Source: Protula sp. h YS-2021 | Taxonomy: Eukaryota > Annelida > Polychaeta > Sabellida > Serpulidae | NCBI GenBank assembly: GCA_949752745.1 | Contig: OX457026.1 | Span: forward strand, 71,117,091 to 71,181,090 | Length of the DNA: 64,000 nt | Reading direction: 5' to 3' | Part shown: positions 39,101 to 51,100 of the stretch, in pieces | Layout of the letters: each line of letters begins with the position of its first letter | Position numbering within the stretch: position 1 is the stretch's first letter | Notes under the pieces: generated by a model | Databases searched by the model: none | Seen by the model: the letters and a program-made list of their open reading frames with translations, nothing else | What the model was told of the DNA's origin: nothing | Made by a program: the position numbers and the translations under genes

Positions 39101-42100
39101 AAACATACATGTTACAACGAGGTGGTATAGAACAATAACATAAATAGACTGTAATTTTATGACTGCGAGAAGACCACTATTTCTGTAATTTAGTGCTATA
39201 CGGCAATTTTTATGCGAATTTAATTAGGAACACGCACAAGGCACATAATCCAAAGTTCTGTTTTTCAACAGCCCTGTTTTAAGTATTGATCTTAAATATG
39301 CTCATTTTTATGTATCATAATATCAACAACATTTCTAGTTCCACTGATACAGTAAAACCTCCATACAAGGAACGCCTTTACGATGGGGGAAAACTACGGT
39401 GGTCTTCTGAGCACAGGTGAATAAAAGAAAGGTATAACAGGAAATGAGACAAAAAAGTATGTTCCGTTAGTTGGTCCTTAATGAGAGGTGTTGTGCAGCG
39501 AAGGTTGTTCCTTACAGTTTCTATTTCATGAAGCTTGGCGTCTTTCTTTTCTATAGTCTTCTGAGCCGATTCCCTTTTACTTTCATAGAGTTTTGTACCG
39601 GCGGCTTCTTCTATCATGGATAGGATCTGTTAAAAAAAAAAAAACATATTTCGACTTGTTATACTACAACCCCCCCCCCCCCCTCCCTCCAACCCCGTCC
39701 CCGTAAGTTATTGGTATAGGATGGAACATACAAGCTCCTTTGTTTTTCTTAAAGCTGAGGAATACAAGCTCCTCAGGAAAAAAAAGTTGATTTTATAGGT
39801 CCTTAGTTGGAAAATAGGTTTTTTTTGGCATCAAAAAGTAGGTTTTAATAGGTTGTTGGGGCGTCCAAACAGTAACTTTTTATAAGGTTTGACTTTCTAA
39901 AATACTAGTTTTAATAGGTTTAAGGATTTCTAAACATATTTTCAAGTTGTTCTTTATATTGTAGAACTATGTGTAGGTCATTTGTACAATTGAATTTTAT
40001 ATTTCTCTCTTACAGTTTTGTTGACTTTTCCTATACAATTTGTTTATGTTTAACGGTGAAATGACGGTGGAACAATCAAAGAAGTCAGAAATCAAACATG
40101 TCAATATCTCATATAAGTATGACATCACACATGCCAATATGTAATCGTTGTCAAACGAGTCAAGATATGTTTGGTACTGCTTTTTTGTACTAGTTTCGCA
40201 TCTAAGCCAAGTTCATTTCAAATATATTTTAAATAAAACTATTTAAGATTGAGAAGAATTTTCATTTACATCTTTTATTTGAAGCTAGGAGAAGAAGTTC
40301 CTTAAAATTAAGGTGAAGATGATTTTTAAAGTGCTACTTTGGATATAACTTTTTTGTGTCTTAAACCAGTAAACCGAACCGCCAAAAATGTACCGAACCG
40401 AAGATTTTTTAAAACCGAACCAAAACCGCCGTTAAGCCGAACCGTACCATCTCTAGTATTTATAGCACTACGTCTTTCTGGACAGATCATGAATGTATCC
40501 ATACCTCTGGTGGCTTCATGTTAAGTACTTTGGTGATTCTTCCCTGCATGATGAGGAAATGCGGGTTATTGACATTGAGCTGTACGGAGCGAAACAAATC
40601 CTGTACCCTCGTGTTGTTAGCATTGCTGCCATTGATCAAGTACTTGTTGCGGCCACCAATCACAACCTACAGAACATGTACACCATATATACAACTAATG
40701 CTATCTATCACATGCTAATCAAGTAAATTAATTTTTTTTAACTAAAAAAGATCTGTCACAGCTCATAACTCATGTTTTTATACATTTTTCACGAATAAAA
40801 CCTTTTTTTTGAATTCTTGGCAAAACTATACATACGACGTACATAGAGATTCTTTCTGTGCAAGCCACACAAGGTATACTCTGTTACATATCCTGTAATG
40901 CATTTACAATTTACTTCATTTAATCGGCAATACCTGTCTAGTAACTGTAATTTCATCATACTGCTCATAGCCAAGTGGACTTTGTTTCTTGTCCGAGTTG
41001 TCAAACACAATGCTAACGGTTGCCTTTGTCACTCCGGCTTGTCCATTCTTGTATACCAGTTCTTGCAGATTTGTTGCTCGAACCTAAACAATTACCAGAT
41101 ATTCAACCGAATATTTAGGCACCTTTCCAAGATCACACTTGTTGGGGGTTTACCACATGGTTTAGAGAGCGACATTTCACACATAGTTTTGCTGCGCCTT
41201 GAAGGTCTTCGGAGTTAGCACGAGGTAGTCACACTTGGGGATTTTCAATCCCAATAGTTTATTGAATTCGTACGATTCGGTTAGGTGTTTCCTATGTGTA
41301 TGATTCTTTCTTTTTTTCGCCAAAACCTTGTCACACGACCTCCTGCCTAACGGTCAGGGCTAGGATGACCAAATTTTGCGGAAATAGACTGTAGCATCTC
41401 TAGTTGGTCTGATTTTTTAAAAGAAATTCATTACCATTTTGCATGCAAAAATGGACATTGAAATTCTGTCAAATTATAGTTCAATCATCCCAGTAAACAT
41501 TTTAACGCTTCATCGTTGTCGGGTATGCATGGCAAAAATGGCGTCCACCAATTCACCAACAGTGAAATATCACCAGGGCAATAAAAAACCGATGATACAG
41601 TATAACCAACAGGTCCTTCTTCTTGGTCTTTACTTATTTTACCTTTGGGGAGGGGCGGAATTTGCAGCCAACATTTACACAGGTGGTCTTTTTTCTGCAG
41701 TTGCCCAGAGAAGGGGGGGGAGGCTCCTCATCAACTTCACAACGTTTACTTATCAACTAATTTAGACGTCGGCAGAGCGTCATATAGTCATCGCGAAATG
41801 TTAATCACATCACCGTCTAGACAGTGACGATCATAAGCGATAATGGCCATCGCTGCGCCTAAGTTCTCCTTGTGTTACGAAGTAACAAAGGAAATAATAG
41901 AGTAGTCGTTGGATCTATGGTCGCACATGTAATAGGAACTAACTTTCGATCTAGCTATTCAACGTTGTGACAAAGACGTTGGCCTATGATCGCAGCCACG
42001 CAAAACTAAACTAAAGCAGTGTGCATATTCCTCACACGCCCCCCATCAGTTGAACACGGTCATCAATGTACGCCTTAGACACAGCACAAACTGACTAATA

Positions 42101-45100
42101 CAACAGAACCGCCGTCTCTAATTGGTTCATTTTCCTTGGGCCAGCCTGGCTCATTTACAATACCGATCCTTGTTAGTGCCCATAGAAGCCACACACCAAG
42201 TTTTATTAAAATCCCTGTAGTTGTTCTTGAGATATCGTGTTAACAATAGTCAATCAAGAGCTGAAATTTTCTAAATCCATTTGGTGCATTTTCCTTGGAC
42301 GAACCTGGCCCATTTACAAATACCTATTTGTGCCTGTTCCCATAGAAGCTACATGCTAAGTTTCATTAAAATCCTTGCAGCAGTTTTTAAGTTATCGTGT
42401 TAAGAAGCTGTTGATGACCGACCGACACACGGTCGATCGCATATATTCCCCACATTCTGTGGGAAATTATATGGGACCTGCAAAACCTGACAACGGGGAG
42501 AATGAAAAAGTGCGCCTTGAACTCTTGCGTTGCATGCGACAACGCTAACTACCAAAATAATCTGGATTTTACACTTTACGACTGGTGAAGAAGGGTCAAG
42601 TACCAGCATTTTGTTCTTCTGCAGTTAGGTTAAATCGTCAAGCGAAATACAAGGCTGATGCAGGAACTTTGAAACGCAAAACTGAATAGCGCTATATCGT
42701 CACTCAACTCATCAGTGTCCGCCCATTAGGCCTACGCCCCAGTAGGCCTACGCGGCAAATTTTGTCTGCCCATCAGGCCTACGCCTCACTAGGCCTACGT
42801 GGGGATTTTTCGATGTGCATTAGGCCTACGCCCCAGTACACCTACGCTCACTAGGTCTACGCGGGACAAAACTTAGTTCTCTAAAAGCACCTTTTTTTCA
42901 TTAAACGTTATTTTTTTTCTGTCTCACATCACAAAATACCATATACAGCTGTACTACACTTTTTACCTGTCGTCGCTAAAACTATAAAAGAGTACAAGTT
43001 CTACAAGTGATGCACTTCATATCTTGGCCTAGTGAGCGTAGGTTCCCCCCGGGATGACCCCCCCCCCCCCCCGACTACTCCCCCTCCCCCCGGGATGATC
43101 CCCCCGTAGGACTATTCCCCCCTCCCCGGCCCGATTTTTTTTCAAGATATTTTCGATGGTTTTTTTCTTTTTCTATTTCATGTACTCTATTTTCATATAC
43201 GCTTGGATTATCAGTTTACATGTAGCTTTCCTCAACAGGCCACCGGAGTCGCTGGTATTAAATTACTGGGGATACTGGCTCTGGAGTCGCTTGGATTATC
43301 GGATTACATGTAGCTTTTCAGAGTAGATGCTATTAGGAGTTAACGGCCTACTGGAATCGAGTTATTAAGAAGCCACGGTTATTAGCTCTAAGCTCAAAGG
43401 AACAAGTAAGTATTTGTGAAACACAAGCAGGCCCCAACCGCCCCCCAAATTCATAGGGGTATAAAGCGATGACGGACGGACACCCCAAACCTATAGGCCC
43501 CAATCCGAAGGGTTGGGGCCTAGCAAAGCCTCAACAACGTGATCTTCAATGCTATTCGGTGGTCACATGCCCGATCTCCCCCATCTCCAGCCCCCTTCAC
43601 TCCACCAGTATACACAAGCAAGTCAAAGAATTGTCACACTTGCACGATTTTGGAAACCGACATTTGCTGGATTACGAACCTGGGATTGCTCACAGCATTC
43701 AGTTTCGATGAGACAGTGTACTCAGTATATTAACTCCAACTCAGAGTGAAGTTTGATTGCAGTGAATAGTGACTTTTAATCAGGAAATGCAGAGAGTAGC
43801 TTTGGTCAATTTAGTCACTTCAGTCATTGTGGCCAACAGTGTAAATTTATTTAGTATAAGCAGTCAGAGACATTATTTATTAGAGTAGTGAATTAGAAGA
43901 TAGTTACTTATAGCGTTAGTTCCTGTTGAGATGGATAGCATAATGAGGAAAATAAGCGGTTAGTAATTTTTTTTTTTTGTGATTGCTTTATTGTAAAGCT
44001 GACTTATTGCAAAATATGACCATTTTCAAACAAACCGGGGGAGGGTTGGGGATAATCTCGGGGGGGGGGGGGAATCATCCCGGGGGAATTGTCCGGGGGA
44101 AGAATTGTCCTAGACCCGGCCCAATGCACATCGAAAAATCCCCGTGAGGCTTGGCCTAGTGGGGAGTAGGCCTAATAAACAGGAACCAACTCATCATACA
44201 CTAAAATTGCTGTAAACCTGACAGTTGCTCAGAACCATGCTCTGAGCATTGTCATACTTGGAACCCTGATCTGAGCACTTTTTAAAAATCTATCACTTTC
44301 TTCTTTATCATTTCCTGCTGTACACACCTTATACGCGGATTACAGGCTAGAAATTCAAAAGCAAATCAAAATTGCCAAAACTGAAAATGTGTTCTTTTAA
44401 AGTGAAAACAGCGTTTGCAACAGTTATTCTACATTTAGTTACAAAGCAGAAGCACTTAGTTTACTATGTCATTCTTATTACAGGTCATATCTTCTGCAGC
44501 GAATAGACCAATTTCTAATTTTAGCAGTTCCTGATCAATTTGAATGTTCCTTGCCTCCTAGGAAGAGTATGAGGGAGAGGAGACAAAAGTAACCCAGATT
44601 AAAGGGAAATGCGGCTATCTCCCATAATTTTAATCTGCAACAATTTTGTTTTAATACTTCGCATGTGCAACCATGTGACACAGTGCTATAATAATAGGAT
44701 ATAAAAAGCAATGGTCACCGGACTTTTATGAGAAATAAAACAGTACTAAAACGACTCAGGATTTCTTTCGGTTTGTATTGCTAAGAATGACAAATAAACA
44801 AATTTTGAGACTAATTCCAATACAGAACGAAAACCTGCAACATTTTTCCTCTCATATTGTACATACTTACGCACTGATCATTCATTCAACATTTGAGAAA
44901 GTAAAATATGGGGGTCACCGCGGTTCTTTTGTCACTACAGGTTTCTTTGCGAACCTGCCCCCCCCCCCCCCCTCCCACTCATTTTTTACACTTTTTTCAG
45001 TGATGACATATACAACCATTTCCCGCCCAAATGTCAAGAGATATCAATACACACTTTCAAGCTACTGTACTCCAGGCTTATAGGCAACAGGGCTCGAAGA

Positions 45101-48100
45101 AAAACATCATTTGGTGGAAAAGTCCACAAATTGTTGCCCTGATCCACTCTTTTTCGCATTACTGAACCGAGCACACCGTTGTCTGACATTGGCGCTGCTT
45201 TGTGATCCAGTCTAATGTTGTCAAACAAATTGGGTGGCCACTAAAATGATTTTCGAACTCTGATTACCCAATAACTTTGCAAAGGATATAATTCTGGCGC
45301 CCCACGACTGATTTAACATTTCAGTTTATACACAATTTGAAAATTCTGATCATGATTCTAAATTCACTCGCTAGATGGCTCAGAGATAGCCGCATTCCTC
45401 TTTAAACCGCCAGTGCCTGTAGTGTCGCCACCAGGGCTGGTATGAAATATTTCGAATAAAATATTTCTTGAAATATTTCACTGCAGTGTTGCCACGGAGT
45501 CGTCAAGAAAAAAAAGGATAAAAAAAAGGATAAAAAAGGATAAATTTGAGAAAAAAAAGTATGAAAAAAAGGATAATTCATATTTTGCTGAAGATCGAGA
45601 AAACATTAATGTTAATCATATTGTATCATTTTTTTTGTAATTTCAAGGTTCGCGCTAGGTTCTCAGGAAAGTGAGTCAAAAAGGGAAAGTGTGACTCAGT
45701 TAGGTCCAGAAAAACTCCGTGGGTTCCGAAAAAGTGAGTCATTTGTTAAAAAATGCCCAAAAATTGGACAAAAACCCCGCCAACGCGAACCCTGAATTTA
45801 TAAGACTCGTTTTCACGGCGATTAAAAAATATTTGCATACCTGATTGTACGTTATTTTGCATACAAATTTATAAAGGAATCCGGTCAAATTGTGCCAAAA
45901 GAAGAGTTTTGAAAATTGGTACTAAATATTTTTAAATACCCCCATTTAGCCAATTTTTAGTGGATCGCCAAAAAAGTAAATTTTTTCAAGACAGACCTAC
46001 CTAGAGAATAAATGTTCAAAATTAGAAAGGAATCCGATCAAAATTGTGGGAGAAGAACCATTTTGAAAATTGCAGGCTTGCCGGAGGTTGTTAAAAAAAA
46101 AAAGAACGCAAACTGCTATAAAAAAGAACGCTTGATGACAAAAAAAAGTACAAAAAAGAACGTTTTAGAAAAAAACGACAAAAAAAGTACGCCAAAACTG
46201 TTGAAAATAAAAAATATAAAGACAAAAAGTGTCCTAAAAAAAGGCCCAGAAATAGTTTGTATGCGTTTGGCTTGAATAAACAAGAACAGCTGTCAACGGC
46301 AATAATAATAATAGATGAACGTATTTCAAGAGGCGACGGCGTTTTTTAGGAGGTGGGGTCCGGCGTAGAATCCTACACATCTCTAATAAGCAACAACTCT
46401 GCTGACTCACATCTCAGTAATAAGTCGCCCAAAATAAAACAAGAACGTAAACAACACTGTTAATTTAAATCTGTTGAGAACTGGGGGGGAGGGGGGTGTG
46501 GGGGCGGGGGAGGTTAACAAACTTTGGTAAAGTGGTAAGTGCTTCTTCAGGCATGGCGCATATTCGTGTATAAGCGGGTGAGGTTGAGAAATAATTCCCA
46601 ACCCCTGTACGTTAAAGTTTTAAAGTGGGCTACCACTTTCTGAAATACTCTACACACTTGTTTTAACTTAACCCGCCGATTTTTAATTTGTTGCAAAAGT
46701 GGATGCAGGGTTGTCGGCGGGTGGACAAAAAATAAAGAACGCAAAGGTATGAAAAAAAGACTCGATTAAAAAAAAATAAAAGATTAAAAAAAGAACGCCT
46801 CGAAAAAAAGACCAAAAAAAAAAAAAAAAAAAAAAGAACGGCAAAATTTATTTTTATGTTTAACTGTATAAAAAGCCAATAAAAAATAAAACACAAGCAT
46901 ATCTTAAAAGTCTTAGAGTAAACAAAGACATAAAACAGCTAAATACTATAAAACTTATTGAAACTAAACTTTAAGTGAAGGAAATAAATGAAAAACCTAT
47001 TTTCCTATCCTTTACAATTTAAGAGATTGTAGAGCCGTTGCACGCGCTTAGTACAGCAATTATCTTAAATTATTGTATGATTTTAAATAAATTGAAAGAA
47101 ACCAAAAACAGGATTGTCCACGGACAATGCCCCAGCCCACGAATGCTGATGTCAAGATTATGACATATAAGTACAACCCGTAACCCAAATTTCAAGACAG
47201 AAAAGCTGGCGTCATTCAAGATTTTTATACAAAAACGGTTTATCGTCAATATATCCGCCAATTTTTGGAGAAATAACAAAAAAAGTAATAGCCACGTGTT
47301 TCGGTCAATCTTTTTTCGAATCGTCGAACAAGAAAAGTAATAGCCAGATAGACATATGTACCACTATATCCATTTAAATTTTACGTTGTCATGAACATTG
47401 TTTTTGGTTAATATTTCCACTAATTTTATCCGAATCATGAATAAACGTAATAGTCAGGTGGGTACCAAAGCCTGGTACCTTTGATCAGAATTTCAAGAGA
47501 TCAAGGCCAAATACCCAGGGTCAACTGCGTTTTCAATAATTTTTTTGGCGAATCACCAAAAACAAGCATGTCCAAGGACATGACCCAGCCGAGTTACCAA
47601 ATAAGGAAAGAGAGAAAAACTCTGAAACGAATACTGTTAGGCCAAAAAATGAAGAACGTTGTTTCTGAACATAACTTTTTCACAATTTTAATACACAAAA
47701 ACGTGTTTCCCCAGGAGGAAGCTGCCCGAAAAGGGATGTTGGAGAGGTTGGGTTTTGACGATTCACGTATTTACCGACATTTACACAATTTTAAAAAAAA
47801 ATTTATATTTCACCATTATATTTCAGCATTTTTTTGTCATTTGCGAAAAAAGCAAAGACCAGGTGGAGAAGCACCTAAGAAACTTTTGATTAAAATTTTA
47901 TAACTGGAATAGTTTGACAATTCAGTTATTTACTACCATTTATTCCAGTTTTTGCCAAACTTCAAAGTTCCGCCATTTCGGCAGTTTTTGGCCAACAACG
48001 AAAAAAAAACATTGCCTGGTAGGCGAACCCCTGGGGAACATCCCTTCGTAACATCTAAACGATTGGAGTAAAACTGTAGTAATACTGAAGTAGCATTTTA

Positions 48101-51100
48101 AAAATGGGTCAAAACGGACAAAAAAAGTGCCGCCATTTTCTCAGTTTTTCGTCACTCGTCAAAAAAAAAAGTAATAGCCAGGTGGGGGACCACCCAGTGA
48201 AGATTCCTGCATAATATCAAAACGATTGGAGCAAAAATGTAGGAGGAGATGCATTTTAAAGAAAAGGTTTAACATACGTCCATAGATTCAAGCCCCCTAT
48301 GGAAATACGACTAACAGTTCGACAAAGTCGGCAGGGTTAAAAAACCACATAGGTACTAATTTCCGCTCCCATAATTCTAAATTTTAAGAAGGTAACATTA
48401 TGTTCCTAGCGCTGGTAACGATTTTAGTAAGAATTGGTTTTTCACAAATATTTCCGCCATTTTTTCCGAATAATGCAAAAACAATAACCAAGCAAGTACC
48501 AATGACCACTATCTTTAACAAAATTTCAAGACAGTACCAAAGACTGTTTATACTAGTAGTTTAGTCTTTGACAGCACGGCCATTTCTGTAGTATGAGTTT
48601 CATTTTTCGTCAATATTTGCGCCAATTTTTCCAAATTACGAAAAAATAGATGGGGTAATAGACAGGTAAGTACCAATGATGGCTATCTTTATCTAAAACT
48701 GGAAGATAGTAATGGTCAGTTAGGCAGTAGTTTATGCTACTTTTATTTAAAATTACAATGCAATGAAGCTATTTTCCAGGAGTTTGTAAAGATTTTACTG
48801 AAATGTCTTTGGTTTTTCGCCAAAAAATCGCCGCTTTTTGCAAACCACTAAAAATTCATAGCCAGTTAGGTAGTATTGATTACTGCCGTTACTTAAAATT
48901 TCAAGACAGTAACGTTACTTTCCTTGATAAAGTCAAGATTTTACGAAAAAACCTTGTTAGGCCAATATTTTCGCTAATATTTGGCGAATCGCCAAAAAAG
49001 TTACAGCCAGGTAGCGGGTAACTCCTCCTACCTTCATTTTAAATTCCACAAGACTACTTTCCAGCAGTTAGTTAAGATTTTACTTAATGTTTTTTTTTTG
49101 CCTTTCGCCACAAGCTTAGCCAATGTTTGGTCAATCACCAAAAAAGTAATAGCCAGGTAGGTAGTACCTCCGGCTACCTTCACTTTGTCAACACAGCACG
49201 ACTATTTTCCAGCAGTTAGTAAAGTTTTTAAGGTAATTTTTTTGTTTTACGCCAAAATCTGCATCAGTTTTTGACCACTCACCAAAAAAAAGTAATAGCC
49301 AGGTAGGCAGTAACGCCTGGTACCTTCACTTAAAATTTCAAGAAAGATTACTTTCCTGGAAATGATTAAGACGTTACGAAAAACGTTTTTCAGCAATAGT
49401 TTCGACAATTTTTGGCGAATCGCCAAAAACGTTACAGCCAGGTAATTCCAACACTGCAGTTATTTAAGATTTTACTGAAAAGTTTCGCAAGCTGGCCAAT
49501 CACCAAGATTAAGATTTTACTAAAAATTTTACCCCGTTGGCCAATCACCAAAAAAAGTAATAGCTAGGTAGAAGTAAAGCCTGCTAACTTCACTTAAAAT
49601 GTCAAAACAGTAAGATTAATTTCCCAGAAGTAGTTCAAACTTTACGGAAATGATCTGGTTTTCAGCTAATATTTTCGCCAATTTTTGGCGAATTGCCAAG
49701 AAAGCAATAGCCAGGTGGAAAATTATGCGCCCTACCCTCCACCAAAATTTCAAGACATTTAGGCTAAAATCCTGGGAGAATATACGATTTTTCAACTTAA
49801 AAGCGTTTATTCGCACATAATTTCCACAACTGTTAAATTCCTGCTTCTGAAAAAAGCTGGGGCTAAAAAAAAAAAGAACAATAAAGAACGCTTGTGGAAA
49901 AAAGTACGTTTTGAGGCAAAAAAAGAAAAAAAGAACGATGCGAAAATAAAGACTAAATCTTTTAAAAAAGTACGATCCGGCAAGCCTGGAATTGGCAACC
50001 GAAAAATTTTAAATGCCCCCCATTTAGCCAAATTTTGGAAAAAAAATTTGCAAAAAAGTTGGAAATTACATACACATACAGTGTAAGAGCGGTTAATATT
50101 ATGGCCTAACCATGGGTTATGACTAGGGTGAGAAAAAAATTATAGCAGAAAAAACATATAACTAATTAGGAAAAAATGATATTTTGAACGAAAAAAGAAA
50201 ATGAAAAAAAAATGATCAAAATAAAAAAAAAGGATGAAAAGCGAAAAAAAGTATAAAAAAAGGATGAAAATTAAAAAAAAGTATAAAAAAAAGTATTTAA
50301 GGATAAAAAAAGGATAAAATCGGACTTTTTCAAAAAAAAGGATAATCCTTTTAAAAAAGGATGATGTGGCAACACTGTTCACTGTAAAAATTTCAAAAAT
50401 TTCACGTTTTGAAATTTTTAAATAAGAAATAAGTTGGACATCAAGAATACCAAATACTGAAGGATACCTATCCATGGACATTCATCTTAAGTTGTCAGTT
50501 AACACACTGCGTTGGCATAACTCTACCAGTAAACAATGCAGCCACAGAAATCCTGGGTAGTCTATGACTTTTGAGTAACAAAGCTGCTGGCCTACAGCAC
50601 CGTTGACACATCTACTCCGGGTATCTGAGCGGGTGTTTCTAAGGGTGGGGAGAGGCAGGAGAGTTTATAGTAACTGCTTAAAGGGGGCTCACTGTTAACG
50701 GCACAGGCGAAAGAGGTCGGATATGTACACAACAGGTCAAAAATATAACATACGATATGTTAATTAAACAAACAGGGAGCAACTCACGCCCGAGTTTGCT
50801 TCAAGTTTAGCACTGTTTGAATAGTCACCCTTAATTCTGCAATTAAGCGGTGTTTCCCATTTAAACGAGAAAAAGCTTTGCCTTTATCCGGTTTTACGAT
50901 AAAGCGGTATGCAATTATCCGGTTATAAATACATAATTTTATGCAATCAACCGATTTATGCGTTTAACCGGTATGCGATTCTGACATTTTATTTGTCTAT
51001 GCATTTTGACGGTGGTATTTGTTAAATTAACGAACACATATTACGCCTAGCCTGGAAATGTGTGTTTTTTCTTATGTGCTTTGAAAGATTTCAAAAATTT

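Larger units (their letters stand above)
46073..49988. mobile_element. third-layer element, tips CAGGCTTGCCGGA
   Basis: Inverted tips CAGGCTTGCCGGA, subterminal AAAGAACG and AAAAGTACG words on both sides. Flanks are GAAAATTG and GAATTG. The interrupted target matches an intact copy at 45900-45970, which supports the insertion. No transposase recognised. Confidence 0.7.
45484..50377. mobile_element. second-layer element, hAT-like tips CAGTGTTGCCAC
   Basis: Inverted tips CAGTGTTGCCAC, direct repeats TTCACTG on both sides (45477-45483; 50378-50384). Subterminal regions are rich in AAAAAGGATAAAA on both ends. Inserted into the outer element. Confidence 0.8.

Noticed and set aside
40493..40726. 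Plus-strand open frame across SMC2 exon 3
   Set aside because: Antisense shadow of a strongly conserved SMC2 exon.
47481..47903. 140-codon plus-strand frame inside the nested element as a transposase
   Set aside because: It lies in a dispersed repeat copy; the other copy (27736) does not keep the frame, and no DDE or dimerisation motif is visible.
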